From: JBFHNV01 sp041593595
Lineage (GTDB): Bacteria; Pseudomonadota; Gammaproteobacteria; HK1
Reading direction: 5' to 3'
Assembly (NCBI GenBank): GCA_041593595.1
Contig: JBFHNV010000001.1
Coordinates: forward strand, 1 to 64,000
Length of the DNA stretch: 64,000 bases
Shown here one piece after another: positions 1 to 8,516 of the stretch (positions are counted from its first letter, which is position 1; the number at the start of each line of letters is the position of its first letter). Both the position numbers and the translations under genes were made by a program. A model generated the notes under the pieces. The model saw only the letters and a list, made by a program, of their open reading frames with translations. It ran no database searches and had not been told where the DNA came from.

Positions 1-1890
1 CGGCGCCGGCGCGCGCTCGACCCCGGTGGCCTTGAGGCGATGTCGGGCGAAGGCGCGGAAGGGGCAGGCCGCCTGATCGGTGAGCACGCGGCTGCCGCCC
101 CGGGCCCGCCACCCGGCGCCCACGGCGCGGCCCCGCCAGTCCGCCACCCGCTCCGGCACCGGCGCCACCGCCATCACCGCGGTGTCGGGCAGCGGCTGCC
201 CGCTGGCCTCCAGGGCACCCGCCGCGGCGCCAGGCACCTGCGCCACCAGCGGGCTCACCCGCAGCGGCGTGTCGCCGTCGCGCAGCGCGTGGCTCACCAC
301 CACCTGCGGCGCCGCCGCCAGCAGACGGGTGGTGATCCGCCGCGCCCGCGCCAGGGACTCTGCCGGCGACGCGCCGGGCATGCCATGACGGCGCTGCAGG
401 GCTGCCGGCAGCAGCGGGCACGGGGACTCCGGTGGCGGCCAGGCGCCGTCGGTCATGCCCGCGAGCCAGAGCTTCGAGAAGGTCATCCCCGCGGCCTCCA
501 GCACGCCCAGCAGCTGCACCGGGGCCGGTGCCCCCCGGGGCCGGTGCAGGGTGTCCGCGAGCATCTGGCGCAGCTGCGACAGGGCGGCCTCCCCACGGCA
601 AGGCGCCGTCACGGCGCCCAGGGCGGCCAGCGCCTCCAGCTGGTCACGCAGGGCCTCCACCGCCTGATACTCGCCGCTGTCCAGGCTGCCGGCGGGCCAG
701 CCCAGGGTGGCCAGGGCGGCGGCGAAGCGCTCCGCGTGCCGGGGCAGCGCCGCGCGGCCGCGGGGCATGTCCGTCGCCAGCGCCTCCAGGCGCCGCGCCA
801 GCCCGGCAGCGCCGCGACGGGCGGCCCGGCGGGCCAGGGCACGGGTACGGACCGCCCGCACCCCTTGCTCCCGCAACTCCGCCTCCAGCCCCCGCCGGGC
901 CACCCGTTCCTCGGCGGACTGCTCCAGGTAGGGGGACAGCAGCGCCCGGCCGGCGGCGTCCGCGTCCGCGCGCCCCTGTGCCAGGTCGAGCGCCGCCAGG
1001 GCATCCGCCACCACCGGCTCCCGGGCCAGCGGGCGGCCCAGGGAGACGTTGAAGGCCCGCGCACCCGGCGGGCACGGCGCTGCCACCCCCAGGGTGGGGT
1101 GCAGCAGGTCCTCGAAGCACGCCTCCGCTGCGTCCAGCCGCGCCTCCAGATCCGGGAGCACCACCCCCACGGGCCCCGTGTCCCCCGCGTCCAGCAACGC
1201 CCGCACCCAGCGCGCGGCGGCCTCGATCTCCTCGTCCGGCGTCGCGCAGGTCACCCGCACGGCGGCGCCCGGCTGCGGACTCGGGACGCGTTCCCGCCAC
1301 ACCGGCACACCGGCCTGGGCGTAGGCCGCGAGCAGCCCTTCCTGCTGCGGCGTGAGGCGGTCGAAGCCGGCCAGCATCAGCGCCTGCGGACGGCGCGCGG
1401 CGCCGTCGCGTACCCGCTCGGCGAGACGCGTGGCCGCGGCCGGCGGATCGATCCAGCCACCGGCCTCCAGTCGGGCACGGTAGCCCTCGTGCCAGCCCGC
1501 GAAGGCCTCGGCATCCGCGTGGCCGGCGCACTCGCCGGCGTCCAGGCTGGCACCGTGGCGCAGCAACAGCTCGCGGGCCGCCGCGGCGCCCGCGGCCGCC
1601 GCGCCGGGCGCCAGCAACTCCCCGCCGCCGGCCGCCTCCAGGGCCTGCCGCCACAGGGCGCGGCACTGCACGGGAGACAACAGCACCGGCAGCGCGGCGC
1701 CCGTGTCCTCCAGCGCAGCCTGCCACTCGCCTGCCACGAAGGCCTCCAAGGGCAGCACCCGAGGCGTCTCCCAGGCGGTCCGCCCCCGCTCGAGCATGGC
1801 CGCGGCATGGGCGTCCGTGAGCACGCGCGCGAGCCGGTTGTTGACCGTGACCACCGTGGCGCCGGCGTCGAGGGCCTCCAACGGCGTCAT
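1..1890 (-). CDS. PD-(D/E)XK nuclease superfamily DNA-repair protein, 3' end cut by the window edge
   Basis: Reading the minus strand from the ATG at 1890 gives one uninterrupted frame running off the window, about 630 residues. It begins MTPLEALDAGATVVTVNNRL and has the layout of the RecB/AddB-like 'probable DNA repair protein' family: an inactivated helicase-like body followed by a C-terminal nuclease. Near the window edge it reaches a TDQAACPFRAFARHRL segment, the usual entry to the RecB-type PD-(D/E)XK nuclease domain. The catalytic D/E-x-K itself would lie beyond position 1, so nuclease activity cannot be judged. It is transcribed away from the lipoprotein genes. Residue composition is typical for a coding frame, whereas the 665-codon frame on the opposite strand is Arg/Gly/His-rich and looks antisense. 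Role in double-strand break repair is family knowledge. Confidence 0.8.
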   Translation of the reverse strand, partial: MTPLEALDAGATVVTVNNRLARVLTDAHAAAMLERGRTAWETPRVLPLEAFVAGEWQAALEDTGAALPVLLSPVQCRALWRQALEAAGGGELLAPGAAAAGAAAARELLLRHGASLDAGECAGHADAEAFAGWHEGYRARLEAGGWIDPPAAATRLAERVRDGAARRPQALMLAGFDRLTPQQEGLLAAYAQAGVPVWRERVPSPQPGAAVRVTCATPDEEIEAAARWVRALLDAGDTGPVGVVLPDLEARLDAAEACFEDLLHPTLGVAAPCPPGARAFNVSLGRPLAREPVVADALAALDLAQGRADADAAGRALLSPYLEQSAEERVARRGLEAELREQGVRAVRTRALARRAARRGAAGLARRLEALATDMPRGRAALPRHAERFAAALATLGWPAGSLDSGEYQAVEALRDQLEALAALGAVTAPCRGEAALSQLRQMLADTLHRPRGAPAPVQLLGVLEAAGMTFSKLWLAGMTDGAWPPPESPCPLLPAALQRRHGMPGASPAESLARARRITTRLLAAAPQVVVSHALRDGDTPLRVSPLVAQVPGAAAGALEASGQPLPDTAVMAVAPVPERVADWRGRAVGAGWRARGGSRVLTDQAACPFRAFARHRLKATGVERAPAP

Positions 1891-2039
1891 GGCATCACCC
1901 GGCGCAGGCATCGGTCGATGGTCCTCATCGCCATCCCCCCGCGCAAGGCGTCACCCCCCACCCGGTCCCGGCCACCTGCTGGCAGGGCGAGAAACGCTTC
2001 GCTAATCTCGTCCCACGGCCCGCGTCCGGAAGGGTGACC

Positions 2040-2777
2040 ATGCGCCCAGTCACATCCCGCCCGCTCGACGCCGCGCGGCTGCTGCGCGCCGCCGCCACGA
2101 TGCTCCTCGCGGCAGGCCTCGCCGGCTGCGTCGCCACCACGGCGCTCAAGCGCCCCGACCTGAGTGCTCCGGCCCCTGCCGGAACCCGCGTGCTCCTGAT
2201 GACGCCGAACGTGGAGCTGAGCGAGGTCACTGCCGCGGGCCTCGAGGAGCCCAATGCGGAGTGGACCGCCCTGGGCACCCACAACGTCGCCAGCGCCCTG
2301 GCGCAGTTCATGGGCAAGCGCAAGGTCCAGCTCGTCCCGTACCGGGAGCCGGATGCCGGCAGTGACGCCGCCCACGCCCACGTGCAGCTGCAGAAACTCC
2401 ACGAGGCGGTGGGTGGCACCATTCTCGTCCATCGCTACAACCAGGCCGCGATCCTGCCCACCAAGGCGGACCGGTTCGACTGGACCCTCGGGACGGACAC
2501 CCGGCGGCTGCGCCAGGAGTTCGGCGCGGACTATGCCCTGTTCCTGCTGCTGCACGACAGCTATGCCAGCGGCGGGCGCGTCGCGATGATCATCGCCATG
2601 GCGGCGTTCGGCGTGGCGGTGCACGGCGGCATCCAGCGCGGCTTCGCGTCGCTGGTGGATCTCCGCACCGGCGACGTGGCGTGGTTCAACGTACTGGTGC
2701 GCGGCGCCGGTGACCTGCGCACGCCCGAATCGGCCAGCGACGCGGTGAGCACGCTGCTCGCCGAGGTGCCCCTGTGA
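2040..2777 (+). CDS. Predicted lipoprotein of unknown function
   Basis: A 245-residue protein with a type II signal peptide: a basic start, a hydrophobic stretch and an LAAGLAGC lipobox placing the lipidated Cys at about residue 24. I chose the ATG at 2040 because GGAAGG lies 7 bases upstream; an in-frame GTG at 2034 is the alternative. The mature part is soluble and I do not recognise a named domain, although a hydrophobic stretch near residues 180-195 (VAMIIAMAAFGVAVHGG) could touch the membrane. The stop overlaps the GTG of the M48 protease gene (GTGA), so the two are probably translationally coupled. With the next two genes it forms a three-lipoprotein unit, suggesting a shared envelope function. 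Confidence 0.8.
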   Translation: MRPVTSRPLDAARLLRAAATMLLAAGLAGCVATTALKRPDLSAPAPAGTRVLLMTPNVELSEVTAAGLEEPNAEWTALGTHNVASALAQFMGKRKVQLVPYREPDAGSDAAHAHVQLQKLHEAVGGTILVHRYNQAAILPTKADRFDWTLGTDTRRLRQEFGADYALFLLLHDSYASGGRVAMIIAMAAFGVAVHGGIQRGFASLVDLRTGDVAWFNVLVRGAGDLRTPESASDAVSTLLAEVPL

Positions 2778-3958
2778 CCCGCGGATCCGGCCTTGCCGCG
2801 CCGCTCCTCGCCGTGCTGGTGGCGGTGGCCCTGTGCGGGTGTCAGGCCACCGGAGAGACCCGCCTCCAGGATCTCCAGGCGGGCCAGCGCCCGGCGCTGG
2901 ACAGTGACGAGGCCGGGCTGTGGATGGTGGCCGATCGCTCCGAGCGGGCCGTGCTGGAGTCCGGGCGCGTGGTGCGCGATCCCGTGCTGCAAGCCTACGT
3001 GAAGGGCATCGTGTGCCGCCTCGCGCCGGAGCACTGCGCCCAGGTGCGAATACACGTGATCCGCACGCCCAGCTTCAATGCCACCATGTCGCCCAACGGC
3101 TACATGCAGGTGTGGACCGGGCTGGTGCTGCGCGCCGAGAACGAGGATCAGCTCGCCTACGTGCTTGGCCACGAGCTGGGACACTTCCTGCGCCGCCACT
3201 CGGTCCAGCGCTGGCGCGCCATCCGCGCCACCACCGACGCCACGTCGTTCTTCCAGGTGCTGACCGCCGCCGCCGGGGTGCCCGTGGTGGGGCAGGTGGG
3301 CCAGATCGCGGCCCTGGGCGGCCTCATGGCCTACTCCCGGGACCACGAGCGCGAGGCAGACGACGCGGGCCTGCTCCTGATGGCGCAGGCGGGCTACGAC
3401 CCGCGCGAGGCGCCGCGCATCTGGGAGGCACTGCTCGCCGAGCGCGAGGCGGAGGACAAGGACGAGCCGTCCATCTTCTTCGCCACCCATCCGAGTCCCG
3501 CCGAGCGCATCGCGGCCCTGCGCGAGCGCGCCGCCGCAGCGCCGCCGCCGGCACGGGCGGCCCGCGCCGACGGGCCGGGACACGACCACATCCTGGCCCT
3601 GCACCGCCGCGCATGGCTCGGCGACGAGCTGCGCAATCGCAAGCATGCCGCCAGCCTGGTGCTGCTGGAGCGCCTGGGCCGCGACCGCGATGCAGCCGGT
3701 GACGTGGCGTTCCACCGCGGCGAGGTGTACCGGCTGCGCGGCGAGGACGGCGACGACGTGCGCGCCGCCAGCGCCTACCGGGAAGCCATCGCCGCCGGCG
3801 GCGCACCGGTGGAGGCGCACCGCTCGCTGGGGCTCGTGCTGTGGCGCAGCGGCGACACGGCGCAGGCCCGGGACGCCTTCAAGGCCTACCTGACGGGGGC
3901 GCCTGACGCGGACGACCGTGCCATGGTGGCGAGCTACCTGGTCACGCTGGGGGACTGA
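2774..3958 (+). CDS. M48-family zinc metalloprotease lipoprotein with C-terminal TPR-like region
   Basis: A 394-residue protein starting with GTG inside the stop of the preceding gene. The N-terminus is a lipoprotein signal (ALCGCQATGE, lipidated Cys). The catalytic zinc motif HELGH is followed by FLRRHS, and a downstream EREADDAG supplies the third zinc ligand expected in M48 peptidases. The C-terminal 130 residues are helical and Ala/Arg-rich with TPR-like spacing, as in the BepA/YfgC group that degrades or helps assemble outer-membrane proteins. The order signal peptide, peptidase, TPR resembles BepA, but sequence similarity cannot be measured here, so no symbol is given. Probably acts in periplasmic quality control together with its two lipoprotein neighbours. 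Confidence 0.87.
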   Translation: MTRGSGLAAPLLAVLVAVALCGCQATGETRLQDLQAGQRPALDSDEAGLWMVADRSERAVLESGRVVRDPVLQAYVKGIVCRLAPEHCAQVRIHVIRTPSFNATMSPNGYMQVWTGLVLRAENEDQLAYVLGHELGHFLRRHSVQRWRAIRATTDATSFFQVLTAAAGVPVVGQVGQIAALGGLMAYSRDHEREADDAGLLLMAQAGYDPREAPRIWEALLAEREAEDKDEPSIFFATHPSPAERIAALRERAAAAPPPARAARADGPGHDHILALHRRAWLGDELRNRKHAASLVLLERLGRDRDAAGDVAFHRGEVYRLRGEDGDDVRAASAYREAIAAGGAPVEAHRSLGLVLWRSGDTAQARDAFKAYLTGAPDADDRAMVASYLVTLGD

Positions 3959-4525
3959 ATGATGCGCACCTGGATTGCCCTGCTCGCCGCCGCCGCGCTG
4001 CTCACCGGGTGCGCGACGTGGACGCTGGTGGACGGTGGCGCACGCCAGGACGTGGCCGGAGGCTACTCGGTGGAGCCCCAGGTGGCCTGGAGCCGCATCC
4101 GGCAAGGCGGGGTCGAGCTCTGGACGGTGGACGGACCGGCGCTGCAGGCGCTGCGCTTCTTCGAGCCCATCGGCGACGGTGATCCCCTGTTCGCTGCCCA
4201 GGGCAGCGACGAGCTGCCGGTCTTCTCGAGCCGCATGACGGCGAGCGAGATCCAGGAGTTCGTGGTGCACAGCACGCAGCGCGGCGGGGGCGCTCGGGTG
4301 GCGGCGCGGGAGCTGCGGCCCTGGCGGCTGGGCAGCCTCGAAGGCTTCCGCTTCGAGCTGGATTTCCTCAACGAGAGCGGACTGGAGATGACCGGCATCG
4401 TTGCCGGCGCGGTGGCGGGGGAGAAGCTCTACCTCATCGCCTACACCGGCGCGCGTGCCCACTACTTCCCGAAGTACGCCACCCACGTGGAGCGGCTGCT
4501 GGCCTCGGTGCGCATCAGCGCCTGA
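3959..4525 (+). CDS. Predicted lipoprotein, third gene of the protease unit
   Basis: A 188-residue protein whose ATG follows immediately after the stop of the M48 gene. The N-terminus MMRTWIALLAAAALLTGCAT carries a clear lipobox (LLTGC). The mature protein has alternating hydrophobic residues typical of a beta-rich fold; I do not recognise a named family. A second ATG one codon on could equally be used. Its tight placement suggests co-translation with the protease and a role as envelope partner or substrate-binding accessory, which is inference only. It ends 5 bases before the stop of the convergent enoyl-CoA hydratase gene, so transcription from both sides meets here with no visible hairpin terminator. 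Confidence 0.8.
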   Translation: MMRTWIALLAAAALLTGCATWTLVDGGARQDVAGGYSVEPQVAWSRIRQGGVELWTVDGPALQALRFFEPIGDGDPLFAAQGSDELPVFSSRMTASEIQEFVVHSTQRGGGARVAARELRPWRLGSLEGFRFELDFLNESGLEMTGIVAGAVAGEKLYLIAYTGARAHYFPKYATHVERLLASVRISA

Positions 4526-4530
4526 CGCAC

Positions 4531-5328
4531 TCAGCCGGCGCCCGGGTACCACCGGGGGTCGCGCTTGCCCCGGAAGCTCGCGAGCCCCTCCACCGCCTCG
4601 GCGCTGGCGCGCTTGCGGGAGTGCACCTCCACGAGGCGATCGAAGTACTGCTGCGTCATGTCCTGCCCGGCGTGCTCGAGCGCCAGCGCCTTGGTCTGCG
4701 CCATCGCGTCCGGGGCGCTCTTCAGGAACGCGTCGATGACGGGGGCGGCGGTGGCGTCCAGGGCGCCCGTGGCGCACACCTCGTGCACCAGGCCCATCTC
4801 CTTCGCCCGCGCCGCACCGAAGCGCTCGCACGACAACGCGAAGCGGCGCACCTGGCGAAGACCCATGGCGCCGTTGAGCTGCGGGATGATGATGGACGCG
4901 AGCAGGCCCCAGCGCGCCTCGGTGATGGCGAACATGGCGCTGTCCTCGGCGATGACCACGTCGCAGGCCGCGATCACGCCGATGCCGCCGCCGAAGCAGC
5001 CGCCGTGCACCAGGGCGAGGGTGGGCCTCGGGAACGCGTTGAGGTCGCGTACGGCCTCGGCGGTGCGCCGCGACACTGCCAGGTTCTCCGCCTCGCCCTG
5101 GCGGCTGACGGCCTCGATCCACGACAGGTCCGCGCCGGCCTGGAAGTGCCGACCGTTGCCGCGCAGCACCAGCACCCGAGTGGCCGCGTCCGCAGCCAGC
5201 TCGTCGAGCGCCGCCCGCAGCTCCCGGATCATCTCGCCGTCGTACGCGTTGTTCACCTGCGGGCGGTTCAGCCTCAAGGTGGCCACACCGCGTGTATCCA
5301 CCGCCTTCAGCACCACGGCTTCGCTCAC
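4531..5328 (-). CDS. Enoyl-CoA hydratase/isomerase family protein (methylglutaconyl-CoA hydratase-like)
   Basis: A 265-residue crotonase-fold protein. The GTG start at 5328 is supported by AGGAG upstream. The oxyanion-hole region ends in NGRHFQAGADLSWI, and the second conserved block HGGCFGGGIGVIAACDVVIA contains the Gly-rich helix; TEARWGLL follows with a Glu at the usual catalytic position. The combination of AGADLSWM-like and EARWGLL motifs is typical of LiuC-type methylglutaconyl-CoA hydratases of leucine/isovalerate catabolism, but other short-chain enoyl-CoA hydratases are possible. It follows a CitE-like lyase gene on the same strand, separated by 35 bases. The pairing of a hydratase with a CoA-thioester lyase supports a role in acyl-CoA breakdown. 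Confidence 0.88.
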   Translation of the reverse strand: MSEAVVLKAVDTRGVATLRLNRPQVNNAYDGEMIRELRAALDELAADAATRVLVLRGNGRHFQAGADLSWIEAVSRQGEAENLAVSRRTAEAVRDLNAFPRPTLALVHGGCFGGGIGVIAACDVVIAEDSAMFAITEARWGLLASIIIPQLNGAMGLRQVRRFALSCERFGAARAKEMGLVHEVCATGALDATAAPVIDAFLKSAPDAMAQTKALALEHAGQDMTQQYFDRLVEVHSRKRASAEAVEGLASFRGKRDPRWYPGAG

Positions 5329-5363
5329 CTTGGACTCTCCTGCGATTCGGGAACAGGCGGCGC

Positions 5364-6254
5364 TCACGCGCCGCTTCGTGCCGCGATGCGGGCGTGACGC
5401 CTGAGCAGCTTGCGCGCGCGCTCGGCCACCGGCACGTCCACCATGTGCCCGTCCACGATGATGCTGCCCACACCCTTCGCCGTGGCCTCGGCGTACGCGT
5501 CCACGACGCGCTGGGCCTGGCGCACCTCCGCCTCGCTGGGCGAGAAGGCGCGGTTGAGCACTGGCACGACGCTCGGGTGGACGCAGGACGCGCCCTCGAA
5601 GCCGAAGCGGCGTGAGCGCCGCGCCACCTGCTCCACCGCGGCGAGATCCGAGAACTCCGCGATGCTGCCCATGAGGCCCATGGCCACGAGGCCGGCCGCG
5701 CGGGCAGCGTGCAGCACCATCTGCCGCGGCACGTCCAGGGTCTCGGGCAGCACCTCCATGCCCACGTCGGTGGCAAAGTCCTCGCCGCCGAGGGTCATGG
5801 CCACCAGGCGTTCGTCGCCCTCGGCGATGGCGTCCACCCGGCGCAGGCCGCGGGCGCTCTCGATGAGGGCGAACAGCCGCACACGCTCCATGCCGGCATG
5901 CATCGCGAGCCAGCCGCTCACCCGCGAGAGCTGGCCCGGCGACTCCACCTTGGGCACGACGATCGCCCGCGGCGCGACTCCGGCGAGCGCTTCCAGGTCG
6001 CGCTCCAGGTCGCCGCCGACGGCGTTCACCCGCACCAGCACGTCGGCGCCGGACCGGCCCGCCTGCGCGATGGCGCCGGGAAGCGCCGCGCGCGCCGCGT
6101 CGCGCTGGCCCGGCGGCACGCTGTCCTCCAGATCCAGGATCACGCCGTCGGCGCCGCGGGTATGGGCGTTCTCGATGAAGCTCGGGCGGTTCGCCGGCAC
6201 GTACAGCAGCGAGCGCCACAGGGGCCGGTCCGACTCGTCCACCGATGGTGTCAC
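5364..6254 (-). CDS. HpcH/HpaI aldolase / citrate lyase beta-subunit-like (CitE) protein
   Basis: A 296-residue TIM-barrel protein. GTG at 6254 overlaps the stop of the upstream cyclase gene (GTGA), giving translational coupling. Recognisable CitE-family blocks are RSLLYVPANRPSFIENA at the N-terminus, GVILDLEDSVPPGQRDAAR with the metal/acid pair, the Arg in VLVRVNAVGG, ALIESARGL with the metal-binding Glu, and GGEDFATDVG. These stand-alone CitE-like proteins cleave or hydrolyse beta-hydroxyacyl-CoA thioesters such as malyl-, citramalyl- or methylmalyl-CoA. The particular substrate cannot be read from sequence. Position between a cyclase-like hydrolase and an enoyl-CoA hydratase suggests one pathway for a branched or dicarboxylic acyl-CoA. 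Confidence 0.87.
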   Translation of the reverse strand: MTPSVDESDRPLWRSLLYVPANRPSFIENAHTRGADGVILDLEDSVPPGQRDAARAALPGAIAQAGRSGADVLVRVNAVGGDLERDLEALAGVAPRAIVVPKVESPGQLSRVSGWLAMHAGMERVRLFALIESARGLRRVDAIAEGDERLVAMTLGGEDFATDVGMEVLPETLDVPRQMVLHAARAAGLVAMGLMGSIAEFSDLAAVEQVARRSRRFGFEGASCVHPSVVPVLNRAFSPSEAEVRQAQRVVDAYAEATAKGVGSIIVDGHMVDVPVAERARKLLRRHARIAARSGA

Positions 6255-7267
6255 AGCGTCGCGACGGGGGTCACGGGCGAGCCCACCGCCCCCGGCATGC
6301 GCAGCGGCGGCGCCGTGAGCAGGAAGCGCGAGCGGCCGCGCGCGCGCAGCGCCGCGGCCAGCTCGCTCAGGTACCACAGCTCACCCAGGTGCACCCCCAG
6401 TCGGAACAGGCAGTGGCGGTGCAGCGGCAGGCGCGAGCAGCCTCCGCGGGTCGCGCCGTAGCCGCGCGGGTCCTCCACCGCCATGTTGTCGCTGGCGATG
6501 GCCACCAGACCACTGTCGGTGATCCAGTCCAGAAGCCGGTCGTCGAAGCCGTTGAGCACCGCGCACGAGGCGTGCAGACGCTCCGCGTCCGGTGTGCCCC
6601 CCATCTCCAGGATCAGGTCGTCCCAGCCGGCATGGAACACGAAGAAGTCCCCCTCCTCCACGGTCACGCCGTCCTTCGCCATGACCTCCATCAGCAGGTC
6701 GTAGTCCACGCTCACCCGTGCCTCGCCGAAGTGGCGGTGGAGATCCAGCATCACGCCGCGCCCCTGCATGCCGGCCACCGCCATGTTCTCGACCCCGAGC
6801 GCGCGCGCGCCGATGCGCCCGCTGCCAGGATCGCCACCCACGTGGTCCCGGGCGCGGAAGCCGTTGTAGTAGACCGGCTCCGGCTCGCCGTCGCCGTCGG
6901 CGTCGAACAGGGCTCCCACGTGGGCGAAGCTGTCCCACTGGGTCGAGTACTGGCTGTGCAGCGTGATGCACTCGTCGCTGCTGACGTCCATGTTGTCGGG
7001 ATCCTGCTCCCGCCACACGTAGTTGTAGTAGAGGCCGCCGTCCTGGAACACGGGCCCAAAGCGCGGCGGATGGCGCTTGGGATTGACGGCGTTGCCGCCC
7101 GGCAGGTCCAGGGGCAGGCTGAGGCAGAAGCTCAGGCCCTCGCGCACCTCCGCGGCGGCCGCCCGCACCCGCTCCGGCGTGACCAGGTTCATGCGCCCGC
7201 GCTGGTCGTCCTCTCCGAAATCGCCCCAGGTAGACCCCTCGGGCCGCCGCTGCCAACGCTTGCTCAT
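6251..7267 (-). CDS. Cyclase-family metal-dependent hydrolase (kynurenine-formamidase fold)
   Basis: A 338-residue protein of the 'putative cyclase' family (PF04199). The usual HxGTHxDxPxH metal motif is represented by the variant WDSFAHVGALFD seen in a long subgroup of the family, and later blocks VEEGDFFVFHAGW and ASDNMAVE match the family core. Members hydrolyse amides or lactones, e.g. N-formylkynurenine or isatin. The variant motif and the length (family core about 210-260 residues) suggest a carboxylic or cyclic substrate different from formylkynurenine. The gene leads the overlapping hydrolase-CitE pair and lies 209 bases from the convergently oriented stop of the aminotransferase gene, also on the minus strand. 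Substrate unknown. Confidence 0.82.
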   Translation of the reverse strand: MSKRWQRRPEGSTWGDFGEDDQRGRMNLVTPERVRAAAAEVREGLSFCLSLPLDLPGGNAVNPKRHPPRFGPVFQDGGLYYNYVWREQDPDNMDVSSDECITLHSQYSTQWDSFAHVGALFDADGDGEPEPVYYNGFRARDHVGGDPGSGRIGARALGVENMAVAGMQGRGVMLDLHRHFGEARVSVDYDLLMEVMAKDGVTVEEGDFFVFHAGWDDLILEMGGTPDAERLHASCAVLNGFDDRLLDWITDSGLVAIASDNMAVEDPRGYGATRGGCSRLPLHRHCLFRLGVHLGELWYLSELAAALRARGRSRFLLTAPPLRMPGAVGSPVTPVATL

Positions 7268-7476
7268 GCTCGCTTCCGTGGTTGCATCGCGCGCCGGACG
7301 CGCGTCGTGTCGGACCCGCGCCCGGGGCGTGTCTCCTGGCGGGCGTTCCGCCGGACCTGCGTCACTTCATGCTCGCGCCGCCGTGGGCGACTCGATGATG
7401 CCGGGGCTGACCCCGTCGACGATGGCGCGATTGTAATGGATGGCTCATGCGCGGTCGGTTCCGGAGCGACCGACGA

Positions 7477-8391
7477 TCAGTACACCGGCAGGCGCCAGCC
7501 CGCGTGGCGGTCCGACGTGCCACAGGCGGCATCCAGGTAGGCGCGCTGCAGCGCCCGCACCGTCTCTCCCACGGCCCCGTCGCCCACCGGGATCCGGTCC
7601 ACGCTCACCACCGGCGTCACCTCCCACGCCGTGCCGCAGAAGAAGGCCTCCTCCGTGTCGGCCAGCTCGCTGCGGTCGATGTCGCGCTCCACCACCTCAA
7701 GCCCGAGCTCCTCGCGCAGCAGCTCGATGACCGTCTGGCGCGTGATGCTCTCCAGGATGTCGCTGGACAGCGGCGGCGTCACCGCCCGCCCGTGGCGGAG
7801 CATGAAGAAGCACATGCCGTGCCCTTCCGCCACCTTGCCACGGCTGTTGAGGAACAGGCAGGCGTCGTAGCCGTCCACCTGCGCCTGCAAGGCGGCCAGG
7901 CGGCCGTTGTGATAGTTCGCGTTGCACTTCACGCGCATGGGCATGGCGGTGTCCGCCACGCGCTGCCACGAGCTCACCTGCACCCGGGCGCCGCGCTCCG
8001 CGAGGCGCGGTCCCACCCCCGGCGTGGTGGTGATGGCCAGGTCTACCGGCCCGCACACGGTGGGCGAGCCGTGGCCCGCCACGTACACCGTGGTCATGAT
8101 GTGGATGTTCTCCCGCAGCTCGTTGGCGCGCACCAGCGTCAGGGTCTTCTCCTGCACGTGCTCGCCAGCGATGGGATCCTCGAAGCGCATGAAACGCTGG
8201 GAGTAGGCGAGGCGGCGCATGTGCTCGTCCATGCGGAACAGGTACATCTGGCCGTGCGCCGCGTTCCAGTAGCCGCGGATGCCCTCGAACACGCCGGTGC
8301 CGAACTTGAAGCCGGCGGTGGAGACGTGGACCTTCGCGTCCGCGAAGGGAACGATGTCGCCGTTGACGAACGCGTAGCGGGCGCTGGCCAT
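7477..8391 (-). CDS. ilvE: Class IV aminotransferase, branched-chain amino acid type (IlvE-like)
   Basis: A 304-residue fold-type IV PLP enzyme. The ATG at 8391 has GGAGG 7 bases upstream. The N-terminus YAFVNGDIVPFADAKVHVST, FGTGVFEGIRGYW, the PLP-lysine region MRVKCNANYHNGRLA and VAEGHGMCFFM correspond in order to branched-chain aminotransferase blocks. Length matches IlvE (about 300-310). It transfers amino groups between glutamate and 2-oxo acids of Val, Ile and Leu; D-amino-acid or aminodeoxychorismate lyase paralogues share the fold, but the FEGIRGY and EAFFCGTAWEV blocks favour IlvE. Downstream on the same strand, after a 209-base gap without an evident gene, lie CoA-dependent catabolic genes that could use the products. 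Confidence 0.87.
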   Translation of the reverse strand: MASARYAFVNGDIVPFADAKVHVSTAGFKFGTGVFEGIRGYWNAAHGQMYLFRMDEHMRRLAYSQRFMRFEDPIAGEHVQEKTLTLVRANELRENIHIMTTVYVAGHGSPTVCGPVDLAITTTPGVGPRLAERGARVQVSSWQRVADTAMPMRVKCNANYHNGRLAALQAQVDGYDACLFLNSRGKVAEGHGMCFFMLRHGRAVTPPLSSDILESITRQTVIELLREELGLEVVERDIDRSELADTEEAFFCGTAWEVTPVVSVDRIPVGDGAVGETVRALQRAYLDAACGTSDRHAGWRLPVY

Positions 8392-8516
8392 GCGGGCCTC
8401 CGGGACGGCACGATGCGCAAGGCACGAGTGTAGCGCCGGCGCGCAGGGACCTGTGAACCTGTCGCCTGCCATCGCCAGCGCGGTTCGCCAGCGCATCGTT
8501 GGTTGCTACCGGGCGC

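Noticed and set aside
40..2037. A 665-codon open frame on the plus strand
   Set aside because: It is rich in Arg, Gly, His and Gln with no recognisable domain and lies opposite the DNA-repair nuclease gene, whose frame has good composition. In such GC-rich DNA long antisense frames are common.
2561..5776. A 1071-codon minus-strand frame across the lipoprotein genes
   Set aside because: Low-complexity composition (Arg/Gly/His/Ala) and it runs antisense to three genes with clear lipoboxes and an HELGH motif.
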